Position numbers and translations under genes: made by a program
Part shown: piece after piece, positions 46,701 to 57,801 of the stretch
Position numbering within the stretch: the stretch's first letter is position 1
How the letters are laid out: each line of letters begins with the position of its first letter
Notes under the pieces: generated by a model
Seen by the model: the letters and a program-made list of their open reading frames with translations, nothing else
What the model was told of the DNA's origin: nothing
The model's database searches: none
Source of the DNA: Cephalotrichum gorgonifer
Taxonomy: Eukaryota; Ascomycota; Sordariomycetes; Microascales; Microascaceae
NCBI GenBank assembly: GCA_900312665.1
Contig: ONZQ02000003.1
Coordinates: 578,648 to 642,647, forward strand
DNA length: 64,000 bases
Direction of reading: 5' to 3'

Positions 46701-46803
46701 CAGCTCCGTTTGTAGGACTGTATTTTCTAATCGATATGGGCAGAGGGAGTTCACGCTCCACTATGGCGATCTCGACACGTCACTCGCGCAAGGGGCGCAA
46801 TAA
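43792..46803 (+). CDS. NOT2: NOT2 (Cdc36) subunit of the CCR4-NOT complex
   Basis: Eight exons: 43792-43810, 44293-44403, 44471-44624, 45309-45772, 45841-46186, 46257-46460, 46523-46664 and 46744-46803. All phases agree and give 499 residues. The N-terminal half is Gln/Ser/Pro-rich (GMPTGFGGQQQPQPPGRS). It contains the conserved fungal segment FAQSLSGSQPATPLDLS leading to EFPSLSNSSQAP, which is joined across intron 3. DKWGLKGLRTLMNNYPDYNA marks the start of the conserved core. The C-terminal NOT box has FRLPECYHVKNVGPIETKIS, DTLFFIFYANAGDVTQHLAA, HKKLQIWLTKDEHM and ERGFYIIWDPIRFQRDRREF. NOT2 pairs with NOT3/5 on the NOT1 scaffold and acts in deadenylation and transcription. Introns 1 (482 bp) and 3 (684 bp) are unusually long, so the N-terminal 43 codons are the least certain part. 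Confidence 0.92.
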
Positions 46804-47819
46804 GAAGTCGGCCAGGGCAGCAACTGCGGCTCGGGCCTGCAGTCCTCGCCCGCCTGGGCTTCGTACATGTAGGTGGAGAGGAGGTGGTGGATGGGGCGGT
46901 GATCCATGGCAGCTCTCCCCGTCGTGTTTCGTCTATTTTCTTTTTTTTTTCACCTCCAGGTATTTGGTATTCCGTTGACAAAGGGAGTCTGGCAAAGAGG
47001 GCCAATGGAACTTTTCTTATTTCAGGAACAGTTTTCGGTAACTGTTCCCAGGTAGGGGGGGTGGGAAGGTGGCTTCTGTAAGCCCATAGCATTACTTGTT
47101 TGCCTCCGCTTGGCGGCCATATTCTAGGTGAATTAATGGACAGGCGACCGTTGGCGGGGTATCATAGTGAGCATATCCTATGAGTACATGTATATCGTAA
47201 TGGTTTGATGTCTGATCATGGGTACGTACTCGTCCATCTGTTGCGAGAACCTAGTAGGGAGCGAGTGAAACCTACCTCTTTGGTGGGTACGAATGAGTAT
47301 TAATGTGCACTGTATTGAAATAAGCCGAGCGAGCAGCTGCAAGGCTGATAAACATCCCAAAAAAGTGGCCAGACATTGACCTGACCCCACCACGACCCTT
47401 TTGCGCCTCCGCCTCCACCTCCGGACCATCCACCTAAGGTGCAACCTAATCCCGATCCTACAACCTAAGCAACTTTCCTCACCCCCTTACCCCTTCCACC
47501 TAATTCTGACATCCCTCTAGTGAACTCGGGCACAAGCACGAGATCGCCCGAAGCCAGTTTTTTCTTGGCTTTGACTTTTTTTTTCTTCTCTCTCTCTCTC
47601 TATCTCTCTGTGTTCTTCAACCACGCGCCTGTATTTCGTATCAATACCCACGCCGCAGTCAGTCCTTTCTTGAGAGCCTTCCGAGGCTACCGAACTCAAC
47701 ACGCCGAGATATCACGACTCCGCTAACACCAATCGCCACTGCGGATCCGCAATAACCGTTCGTAAACGGGAACAAAAAAAAAAGGGGGGGACGACGGGCA
47801 ATCGCCAGCCGAAGAAATA
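46804..47819. other. Intergenic region
   Basis: About 1 kb with the NOT2 3' UTR and the promoter of the CUE gene. Long T and CT runs lie at about 47574-47610 and an A/G run at 47775-47790, close to the ATG. No gene. Confidence 0.45.
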
Positions 47820-48496
47820 ATGTCGGACCAACAGGTTTCCCTTCCCTTCCTCCTCATCGTGGTCCTCACTCTCGGGCTTGCGACACGCTATCTCTTCTTC
47901 ACACCCTCTTCCCCCTCGTCATCGGCGGGAGGTAGCAGGTCGGGGCGGGACGCGAACTCCGCGAGGAGGAGGGAGGCAGCAGCGGAGACGATACTGCAGA
48001 TGTTTCCACAGGCTGATAGGAGGGCTGTGCTGTGGGATTTGGCAAGGAATGGAGGCAGCGTGCAGGTTACGTCGGAGAGGATTCTTGCGGGGAGGTTGGA
48101 CACTGTAAGGTTTCCCCTTTTCTCCCTACGAGAGTGGTGATGACGAGTTTGCGGGAAGAGCCGAATTGTGTTTGCTAACGAACTGGGAAACAGCCGCCCG
48201 TCACCTTCCAGCCCCCTCCCCCGCCCGGCTCGAACAACGCCGCCGCCGCCGCGACGCCTTCGAAGCCCAGAAAGCCGACGCAGCCCGACCTAATCACGAG
48301 GTATAACCTCCAGAGCAAGATAGGCGAGGCTGAGGAAGAAGGGGAGAAGAAGAAGGAGGGGTGGAGCGCGAGTCGAGAGGAGAGGCAGGCGCTGTTGAAG
48401 AGGAGGAGGGATGAGATGATTCTAGCTGCCAGGAGGAAGATGGAGGCGAGGATTGAGGCTGAGAAGGATGGCCCTCCTCGCGTCGTAGAGTCATAA
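47820..48496 (+). CDS. CUE1: CUE1-like ER membrane protein that recruits ubiquitin-conjugating enzyme
   Basis: Two exons, 47820-48104 and 48194-48496 (phase 0), giving 195 residues, the Cue1 size. Residues about 8-27 form one membrane segment (LPFLLIVVLTLGLATRYLFF). A short Ser/Gly linker is followed by the CUE domain (about 45-92): REAAAETILQMFPQADRRAV, with the MFP motif, then LARNGGSVQVTSERILAG. The C-terminal half is Pro-rich and then strongly charged and helical (REERQALLKRRRDEMILAAR). That fits the Ubc7-binding region of Cue1, which also sits at the C-terminus. In yeast, Cue1 tethers and activates Ubc7 for ER-associated degradation. Function here is inferred from the matching order of parts. 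Confidence 0.85.
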
Positions 48497-49856
48497 GCTG
48501 GGTATAAGGAAGGAGGGCGGTAGTTTGGGGGATACGTTTCTATTGAGATGGCAGGGGCTACAGGTTACAATGAAGATGGTATATACATGGACATGCTGGT
48601 GCTTTCTGAGGGGTGAATGGGGCACTGGTTGGTATTTGAATAGTTCGGTCCTTCTGCAAGTCTATACCCTAGCGATTCGAGGATTGGCCTAGTGTGCATC
48701 TTGCCTGCTCTACCCACAGTATGCCCTTCGCTTCGCTGGTTGATTGGTATTTACGGCGGCGGCGGCGACGGCTCCCAAAGTGGAGCAGAGCGTGAGCGAT
48801 GCTCCGAGGTGGCCATGATGGCGGTTCCGGCCAACCAAAGCCCTACACCAGCGAAATCGAATAACAGGGGGATTTATGGGGTTTAGTTTTGACGTTATAT
48901 AATGCGGTATTGGGAGTTCATCGCATCCTGTTCTACCCTCGTGCATTCATTCTTCAGTTGCGCTCCAGAGTGCCACTTACCTTGAGGAACAGGGGCGACC
49001 AATCCCTAACATGTGCTCGTATTCTGGCTTCCGCCAGCTGGCAGCCTGCCAGGGTTGGTCTCAATAGTACAGTACATTACCCCACCATGGCCCATGCATG
49101 GGACAACGGAGCGGTTGCCCGTCACTCTGGACAACCAAAAACACGCCCAAATATATTGACATTTTTTTCTCGTGCAGCAACTTTTGGCGTCTTCCACACG
49201 CACCCACCTGTTGGACGAGCGTTGCTGACCCTGCAGCTTATCTGCAGACAAAAGGGTTGCATTTGTACATCCCAGACCGCCCGTCCTTCTTCCCATCTGC
49301 TTCTTAACAGAGCGAGTTCCTCCAGGGAACAGACCAGAGTCAGCTCGCCATTCTTTTTCGTTCCCGTTGAATCCACATCTAGAAATAGAACTGGGATTAC
49401 AACTGTTTGTGCCCATCTCAAGGTAGGTGATCTCATGCTAGAATACCACAAGCACCTGCGCCACCGATGACTCGGACTATCGCTCTCTAGAGCTGACCTG
49501 TTATCTGCTTTGGGTAGGTATCCATCCCATGTGCTAATTCTCAACCAGTGTCGCCAACGATACTGCCATCCTCCCCCCCGACACGAGGGACGGCAGCCCG
49601 AACCGCTATACAGCCACAGACTCGAGTCACACAATTTCTTAATAAGAGGAACTAGCTCAGACTACTTTCGCATGTCTAGATTCCTGCACCTGTGCGCACC
49701 GTCATCCTTCGCGACACCGATTTCCGCACCTTGCTGCACCCTGCCCAGTTGGGCACCTACTTTCTCTAGAGCGAACACCGCAGGGGAAGAGGGACAGGAG
49801 GAGTCAAGGCCAGGTCTAGCTGCGATTTCCGCCCCCGAGCGTGCTCTACGGCAACC
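48497..49856. other. Intergenic region upstream of the J-protein gene
   Basis: 1.36 kb. It contains CUE1-like 3' sequence and the J-protein promoter and leader. The longest frame, 48889-49470, starts at TTG or an internal ATG and lacks coding character. No gene supported. Confidence 0.4.
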
Positions 49857-52533
49857 ATGGCGCCCACGTACGAGCCAGAGCGGGATTATTACAAACTGCT
49901 GGGGTTGACCGCAGTAGCCGCGACAGACACACAAGTTATCAGGGCGGCCTATCTGAAGTGCGGTACGAGCCCGCCGCACCAGCTCCCAACACCAGGCCGA
50001 CATATATCCGCTCAAATTCGCTGACACTACCGTAGCGCGCGAGGCGCACCCAGATCGCGACAGGACGAACGAGGCTGCCACGGGGAATTTCCAAGACATA
50101 CAGGAGGCGTACGAGACCCTCAAGGACGTCTCCAAGAGGGCGAGGTACGACAAGGCGAGGTTAGATGCGCTGCGCAAGGAGGATGTGCGGAAGCGGGAAG
50201 AAGCTAAGAGGAAGGATGAGGAGGCGTGGGGTCGCACCGCGCGGAATAGGAGGCGACCTGGTCCAACGGCCCATCAACACTTCCAACAGCATGGGCAAGA
50301 GAAGTATTTCCCCTATGACCGGCGGGCTCCAAAAGCTCCGACTACACCAAAGCCTCCGCCTGGTGCTGCCTCTGCATGGGAGGAGCTGAAGTAGGTATTC
50401 CCGAGAAGGTGTGCCTCCCTACAGAGAAGCAACTAATCATGGTTTCTAGGCGACCTAAAGGAGCCGGGAAGTTTGGGCAGTCCGCGCCTCAGTCTCAACC
50501 GCAGAAGCCAGCAGCGTCGAATGTCCCGCCCCGACCAGGGGCCCACCCGACGAGCAAGACCCCGAAAAAGGCCCCTTCGCAGAGGCCCGGTTCGTTCGCC
50601 CAGTGGGCAAAGGAGCGGCCTACCACTCCCGAAACCCCTGGGAAGAACGGCTACCGTCCTACTAGCTCGACCACGGGTGACGAGCCGAGGGCGAAGAGTA
50701 GTAGTTACTACTCCTCCACGAAGAAGACGGACCCTTTCCAGGGAGCACACGACTCCTGGGAGACGGACTCAGATAACGTCGACCAGGGGTTTAAGCCCCG
50801 GTCGAGCCAGCCCTACCAGAACGCTCACAGGGAGAACATGAAGGAGTTTAGCGGGCGGTCGGGGAGCTCAGAGGAGGAGAGTCGCGGGAGGAAACCGCCT
50901 AGCTCTACGGCAACGTCTACACCGAAGAAAGACGCAAGCTCCGCTGGTTCGTATTGACCTCCTTCGTGGTGAGAGCCATCAAGCTAATTACTATTGTAGG
51001 GGCGCAATCCTTCTGGCCACACCCAGAGTCCACTCCTGGGTAAGTAAACCGCCTCATAAATATCATGCTCGACCCTCTTTTAGGTTACACCTGGTGAAGT
51101 GGAACCTTTGAGATGCTACGCCAGACTCGCTCAGCAAACGAGAGTACATAGTGTTCTAACGCCTGTGAATTACTAGATTCTCCAACGGCAAGCGGAGCGA
51201 AAGCTTAAACCCTCCGCCAGAACGGCCGCCCTTCGAAAGGACCCCCACCGGGTCCTCGGCCTCCTGGTTCACGGCAGAACCTTCTCCGCGCGGCTTCACG
51301 TTCACGGCTGGCTCAGAAACATCAGATCCGATTCCCGTGAGAAAGACAAGATCTAGTGGACATCTCGGGCGCAAGAATACGGCGTCCCCGGCTAAGAAAC
51401 GGCGCCCGGGGCCGGCGGAGGGCTTCGTGCCCCCAGAGGCCCCAGCACCTGAGTCTCCGAGCCTCAAATTTGATCCCAAGGAGTGGAGCGAGACGTTTGG
51501 GCCGCAGACTTTTATCCCGAAGGCCACACAGGCGCCTTCCGTATCGCCCACCCGACCAACGCGATCGGCTACGTTGAAAAAACCCGCCACCTCGCGGCCG
51601 CCGGCGAGCACCCCTCAGCGCCCAATCGTAATTGAGGATAGTTCTAGTGACGAGGGGGGCCGCCCCAGTTTTAGGGGTAACCCGCTGAAACCTACAAGTG
51701 CGGACCATGCTCCGAGTCCTAATGCGATGGACATCGACTCGCCGCCGCCCCGACCCAGCGCAGCAGCCACACCAGCGCCCGCTCCTGCTCCCGCCCCCAC
51801 CCCCACTCGCGCCGGACCGGCGCGCACAAGGGACGTCCCCGTTGAGCCCTCCAAACCCGAGTGGCGCGCCGGAACGGGCGGAGTACAGTTCACAGGCCCA
51901 CCAAAGGCCGCGGCGACTCCTGCTCCTACACCCGGGCCTGCGCCCTCCAAACCCGCGGCAGGCGGATCTGAGGACACGGACGAGTTCCGCGCGACGCTCA
52001 ATGACCTGAAGAACGTGCCGCCCTTTGCGCCGCAGGGTAGCGGGCTCGCGTCGCTAGGAGATTTAAAGACGAGCCTCCCCTTCAGCAGCCAGTCGTCGGA
52101 GAGGGTGATACTTAAGGAGAAGAAGAGGCACCCGGCGCTCGACGTGCCCAAGGCCCCCACAGCGCCGGTGTTTCCCGCTGCCATCGGGGCGAACGGGATT
52201 CGGCCAACTAGGGAAATATTGCAGATCTATATGCGCGCATTCGAGTCGTATCAGGTACAGTGGTGTACGTATAACGGGATCATCATGAATCACTTCAATG
52301 AAAGGCAGAAGAGGACGAGCGAGATGGCTGCGGCTGCGGCTGCGGCAACTACGGCGGCCGGGCTTGGGCCCGGTGGTTTGGAAATGGGGGCGGTGAAGCA
52401 GAGGGTTAGGGAGCAGCTGGAGTGGACGAGGCAGGATGCAGGGGTGAGGGCGAGCTGGGGCCTTGCGTGCGATGAGCATGCAAAGAAGGTTCAGGAGTAT
52501 ATGGATGTGCTGGAGAAGATGACGATTACATGA
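49857..52533 (+). CDS. Large J-domain (DnaJ) co-chaperone with a disordered middle and a conserved-looking C-terminal module
   Basis: Five exons: 49857-49962, 50036-50390, 50450-50946, 51000-51039 and 51177-52533. The phases close to 784 residues. The J domain is at the N-terminus: DYYKLLGLTAVAATDTQVIR, then the HPD motif at residues 40-42 (REAHPDRDR), then FQDIQEAYETLKDVSKRARY. A basic helix follows (RKREEAKRKDEEAW). Residues about 150-600 are Pro/Ser/Lys-rich and without visible domains; one 40-nt exon lies inside this part. The last ~100 residues are structured again (REILQIYMRAFESYQVQWCT, IIMNHFNERQKRTSEMA, then a helical C-terminus ending YMDVLEKMTIT). A J domain stimulates an Hsp70 ATPase. 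No Gly/Phe or zinc-finger region is present, so this is a class III (C-type) J protein with unknown clients. Confidence 0.88.
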
Positions 52534-53573
52534 TCGTGTTGGCTCTCTGGTGGTGGGTGAAGATGGGGGGAGAGGGAAGGGGGATGCGTAGACGGGGAGA
52601 GAGGCCATCTGTCGCGGCGTTAGGTGGGTCCCATCATCCATTGCTTTTACGTTAAACACGAGGTACGAGATGGGAAGATTTCATTTTTGGAGTTGGGCGC
52701 GCCGGGGATGGGGCTAGACATAGGAACGGATACCCTTCGTAGATAATGTGCTCAGTCACTTTTCATTTACCGCGCCTCTTCTGTATTCGCTTGCCGTACC
52801 ATACTGTATAACAGGCCTCCGCTCGAGGCGCTGGGGGCTTGTAGAGGTTCGCGGCCCGAGCTACCATACTGTCTTTTGGTCTTTGACATCGTACTCCTCC
52901 GGCTTGTATTGTGTAAGTGTTGTTTTAGGTGGATGTGATAAGACCACTCAACACCTAATTCCCGGGCTGGCACTACAAGGGTTTCTGCGTAGGTGACTTC
53001 ATAATCGCCTTCCCACCTCTTACAGTGAATTAGCTCCACCTCACTCACGAACTACTACCAAGATCGGTACTGAGGGAGGAACGATGGCTCCCTTGGAGCA
53101 AAAGCCACCCCACCGCGGCCCCACATTGATGTAACTGCTCTCGTTCTCCTCGTACGAGGAATACACCCACCACCACCTTCGCGTGACTAACTTCTCCCGG
53201 CTCGATGACTTCATTTTCTGCCTTGGTGCCGAGAACCGACAACTGAAAAGCCATTCCCCTACACCACATCCCGAGCTCGCCCCCGCGTAAGGGTAATTGC
53301 TCTCAAATTACATAGAGGGCATCCCGCTGTAAACCCGGTCACCTCTCGGAATATTATTGTTCGGTTTCAATCTTTGAAGGAAGCTGTTTACACCAGCCGC
53401 CCTTTCGTTTGCCCCGCCATGCATGCCGTCTCTCGACCTTTCTCTCTCCGTCTCCGCCTCCGCCCTTCTTTCTGAGCCTACCCTTGGCCTACGGCATCGG
53501 CATCGGCATCCTTCGTTAAAGACCGCTCTTAGACCCGGCTCTCTCGCCGGAGGACCATGGCGGCTGTCCCGCG
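52534..53573. other. Intergenic region and leader of the BRE4-like gene
   Basis: 1.04 kb. The last 160 bp carry upstream ATGs at 53419, 53423 and 53557 that open short frames, two of which overlap the main start at 53574. CT-rich sequence lies at about 53440-53470. No independent gene. Confidence 0.45.
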
Positions 53574-56500
53574 ATGGCAAGGTCGAACGCCTTGCGGAGG
53601 CTCCCCAGGGCCGTCTGGGACGCCCTCCTCACTAACCACCTCTGGAAGCGCCTGCTCAAGTACACCCTGGCCATGACCACCGCCGTCACCCTCGCCATTC
53701 TCCCCCCCGTTATCGAAAAGTTTGGCAAATCTACCTTCCTCCTGCCCCTGCAGCTAGTCTTCGCCCATCCGGCCCAGCGCGTGGGCTCCATGATCGAGAC
53801 GCAGCTCTTGATCGTCTCGGGGGCAATGCTTGGGACGGGGGTGGGGTCTCTGGGGCTCTTCTTATCTAGCCTAGTGATTGAGACGAACCCGGGTGCCGGC
53901 TACGGAATACGTGCAGTCTTCCTCCTCCTCGCCGTCATCGTCCACGGCTACCTGAGGTCGTCGTCCCCGAAACTGTTCGCCCTCCTCTTCTTCCTCCTCA
54001 TGGCCAGCTTCTTGATGCTAGCCGGCAGGGCGACACATCTTACCCCCGCCCTCGCGACCTCCGTCATCTACCCCGTCCTGACGGGTAACGGCGTCGCTCT
54101 CTTCTTTGGGTTTTCCGTGTTCCCCCAGTTCTCGGGCAGCTTCCTTGGTACCTCCACCATTGACATTCTCTCCGACTCCGCCGAGACCCTGTCACGAGCA
54201 ACCGCGTGGTTCGTGGCGTCGGAGAGCGACCTCGAGCATTCCTTGACACACCAGCTAACGAGACCGGCAACCAATTTCAGCCTTGCTACGCTGGGTACGC
54301 GGACTACGGGCAAGGGGGGCAAGTACTCTGCGCTCCACTCCATGCTCCGGTCCATATTCCGGAACCCCCTGAAACGCTCCAAGTCAGAGAAGACCTCCAA
54401 GACCAAAGCGGACGACGGGGTGGAACAGCCATTGCTCTCCCTCACGAGCGCTAAGACCGGCCTGAGGACCGGGCTGCTCAAGTGCAAGAAGGCGCAGAGG
54501 GAGGTCAACTTCGAGCTGTCGGTCTCCGCCTTGCCGCTGGATATCCTCCGGCCGATTACCACCAAGGGTATGGGGAATTTAGTTCGGGACATAATAACTG
54601 TAATCGGAGCTTGCGAGAATAAGCTCCTGATGGTTGGGCTTGATAGCGAGGATGATGATGAGGAGGAGGAGGAGAAGGAGCAGCCTACGTTTGATGAAAA
54701 GTCGCGGCCGTCGACACGGGCTGGTGATGATGAGGATGACGGCCAAGCAGCAGCGACGGGGTCATTCCGCAAGAGACCTGCCCTACCCCGGATGAAGTCG
54801 ACAGCGCAGGAAGACTTCCTAGAGAAGCTCAAACTTGTGAAACCGTCTCACGAGATGGAAGAAGGCGATGCCGAGCTCCTTGAGTCTATTCTCGCGCGCA
54901 TCCGCGGCCCCGTCAAGGCATTCGACGCTGAGATACAGCAGGCCGTCCCTTTTCTAATATCCTGCCTCGCATATTGCTACGACGTGCCGAAGCTGCCCTC
55001 GGGGGCGAAAGCGCCGAAGGGAATACTCCTAGAAGAGATGGACCTCCGCATCGACTCCTTTGAGAATGCTATCGCCTTCTTCGACCGGGATTCTATGGAT
55101 GAGTTCAAGCATCTCGCCGCCGGAGGGGGCGAAGAAGAAGAGATGGATATACTGCCCCGATTCGAGACCTTCCTTGTGTCTTCGTTCCTAATGGGTGTCC
55201 GGCAGGGGGCCTCGCACATTCTCTACATGCTGAAGCACATGAGGGTGCTCGTAGAGGCGCGTCAGGCGCGCCATGATCGCGCAAGGATCTACTGGCCGCA
55301 TTATACCAGTTTGAGGGACTGGCTATCCCTTGGTGGAGAGGCGGACGGGATGGTTCTCCCGGAGGACGCGCGGAAGCAGGCGAGGTCTGAGGCCTCGGAC
55401 GCGGAGGACGAGCCGCCAGACCTTGACGGGGAGGAGATTTCGAAAAGGGTGACAAAGGATACCAAGGGCTCCAAACCCGACATCGAAGCGGGTGAGCTTT
55501 TCGACAGGCCCTTGAACGAAAAGGGAGTGAAGGCAAAGCGACCAAAAGCCCGGCGGAAGAAGAAGAAGCGCAATCCAAGCCGATTCATGAGGCTTCGGGC
55601 ATGGGCTGCCGACACCATCGAGTGGGTAAAGGCATCCGACGACATTGAGTACGCCCTGAAGCTCACCGTCGCCGTGGCACTGGTTACCTGGCCCGGGTTC
55701 CTGCCGTCCTGGCATGACTGGTACTCGAGAGTCCGCGGACTGTGGGTCCCGCTGCAGCTCGTACTAGTTTTCGAGGTAGCCATCGGCACCTCGCTCTTTG
55801 TTTTCTTCATGCGACTTTTCGGCGTTGTCTATGGGTGCACCATTGGGCTCGCCGCCTTTGAGATCGGGGATGGGGATCGGGGCGTCGCCATTGTCGTCTT
55901 GGTGATCAGCATGTTGCCTTGCATCTATATTCAGCTAGAGACGAAATATGTCAAGGCCGGCGTGGTCGCCATGACTACCATGATGGTGGTTGCCCTAGGT
56001 AAGATGAACTCGTCCCCTCACTGCTCGTGACCGCCGATGCTAACGGGAAGTATCAGCGTCATTGAACCAAAACGCCTCTTCAATCTCCAACTTCTACGTC
56101 CGCCTCTCGTGTTTCCTGATCGGTGGGTTCGTGGCCACGATCATCGAACTTACACTCTACCCCGTCCGCGCGCGCGATCGCCTCATCGAATCCCTCGACT
56201 GCGCCGTCCGAGAAGTGGCCTCCATGCAGGGTGCCATCGCTATCGGCATCGACTCGCCTACCAAGGTCTGTATGCACTCGCCACGTCTCTACAAGCGCTT
56301 CACCTCGTCCCGGGACAAGGCCCAGGGGGCACTCACCGCCGCCACCACCTTTCTGCCCTTCTGCCTCAGCGAGCCTCGGCTCAAGGGAGACTTTAAGGCT
56401 CTAGTGCCCGTATACCGCGAGATCATCTTCGTGCTGAACCAGATCATCGACAGGCTGGATACAGTGCTCTCGCTACGCAACAACTATGGCAGTGCCGTGC

Positions 56501-57303
56501 TCGAGGACCTAAACCCGCTCGTGCACGCGTACAGGCGCAACGTGGCAGGCGGGATCGCGCTAAGCCTGTTCGCAGTCAGCGAGGCGCTCACGACGGGCGC
56601 GCCGCTCCCGCAGTTCCTGCCGAGTAATCGTACGGCGCAGCTGAGGCTCATCAACCGCGTGCGGCAACTCACGGCGAGGCACGACACTTCGAAACACCCC
56701 GGACACCATCAGCAACAGGAAGGGGGACTCCTGAAAGTACCGGAGCAAGAGAGCGACGGCTCGGACCGCGCACCGTCCACCGTGGGTACGGAGCCTCAGA
56801 TTGCGGAGAGGCACAAGGTCCTTGCGTGGAACGCGAGCACGGCGGGACAGGTGGAGATTATAGAGTACCTGGAGGAGCTGGTGGAGCTGGCGAAGCTCAT
56901 CGTGGGGGTCAATGCCTTCCGAAGTGGGATGCTGAGGAAGCTAGACTTTGGAGCCGAGGGGCGGGTTAGGCTCGTTGGGGACGTGAGCGCTTACCCGTCC
57001 GAGGACGAGGACGAGGATGGGGATGCGGGCGACGGGGGTAGGGGTAGGGGTAGGGGTGGAAGGCGGGGAAGCTGGGCGGAGGAGGAGGGCGAGGATGACT
57101 ACGGGCTCAGGAGGGTGGCGACGTACGGAGGCTATGGCTCGAAGGGAGGTGGTGAGGCAGCCGAGGACGCCGTGCCCGTGACCCTACACCTCGTCAGCTC
57201 GCGGCTGAAGAAGGAGGCCAGCACGAGGAGGAGGATGAGTGTTAAGATGGGGCTGGGGATGCGCAAGGGAAAAGGAAAGGACAAGCATATCGGTTCCGGA
57301 TAA
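53574..57303 (+). CDS. BRE4: BRE4-like multispanning membrane protein (FUSC/ArAE-type, DUF2421/DUF2422 region)
   Basis: Two exons, 53574-55998 and 56057-57303 (phase 1), giving 1223 residues. The N-terminal half has a basic start (MARSNALRRLPRAVW) and about six membrane spans, for example TTAVTLAILPPVIEKFG, LLIVSGAMLGTGVGSLGLFL, AVFLLLAVIVHGYL and LFALLFFLLMASFLMLAG. A long soluble region follows, with acidic runs (EDDDEEEEEKEQ). A second membrane block comes after it: YALKLTVAVALVTWPGFLPS, LVLVFEVAIGTSLFVFFMRL, GVAIVVLVISMLPCIYI and the span joined over the intron. The cytosolic C-terminus is basic and Gly/Arg-rich. The two-block layout matches yeast Bre4 (brefeldin A sensitivity) and fungal aromatic-acid-exporter-like proteins. 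Transport substrate unknown. The intron falls inside the second membrane block. Confidence 0.87.
57034..57059 (+). repeat. Four-tract G-rich repeat in the BRE4-like coding region
   Basis: Four runs of four or five G are separated by TA, reading (GGGGTA)n on the coding strand. It encodes alternating Gly and Arg. Its spacing could allow a G-quadruplex in DNA or mRNA. Confidence 0.85.
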
Positions 57304-57801
57304 GGGGTGTGTGTGTGTGTGTGTGTGTGTGCCATTTCTTTTTAGCATCTGCATCGCGTATCTACTATCAGCTGCGTTTTCATTTTATTTTTTGGTTAGA
57401 TAGAAAGATACCCCCTAGCGTTGACATCCCCGCTACCCCATCGATCATTTTGATTTTCATCTTCATAGCATCTTTTATTCAAATGTGTCAAACCGGGGCT
57501 AGACAAACAACCGTTACTCCCACGCTTATAACTTACATTCCAGCCTATCCCCCTATCCCGATCATCCCCGTAATGACTCCCGCAAAACGCCTACAGGTTC
57601 AAGCCAAGCCAATTCAGGCGAGAGAAAACAAAGGGAAAAAAAGAGGCCGACGATACAATAAAGTCTTTCCAAGCAGGAGGTGCAGGGGTATCTCAAGCAC
57701 CGGACCAAAAAAAACAGACCTGGACAATCCAAGGAAAGCCAAGCGAGGATAACGTTCGAGATAACCCAGTCCAAGCATAACCCGACACGGTACATGGTAC
57801 C
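57304..57801. other. Convergent 3' region of the BRE4-like and SPT3 genes
   Basis: 498 bp between the BRE4-like stop and the proposed SPT3 stop. It begins with a (GT)n microsatellite. The unspliced SPT3 frame would run on to 57614 in this interval. Confidence 0.5.
57307..57331. repeat. (GT)n microsatellite
   Basis: About twelve GT units directly after the BRE4-like stop codon, in its 3' UTR. Confidence 0.95.

Noticed and set aside
48889..49470. 193-codon plus-strand frame before the J-protein gene
   Set aside because: No recognisable domain, an overlapping open frame on the opposite strand, and a position expected for a promoter or leader.
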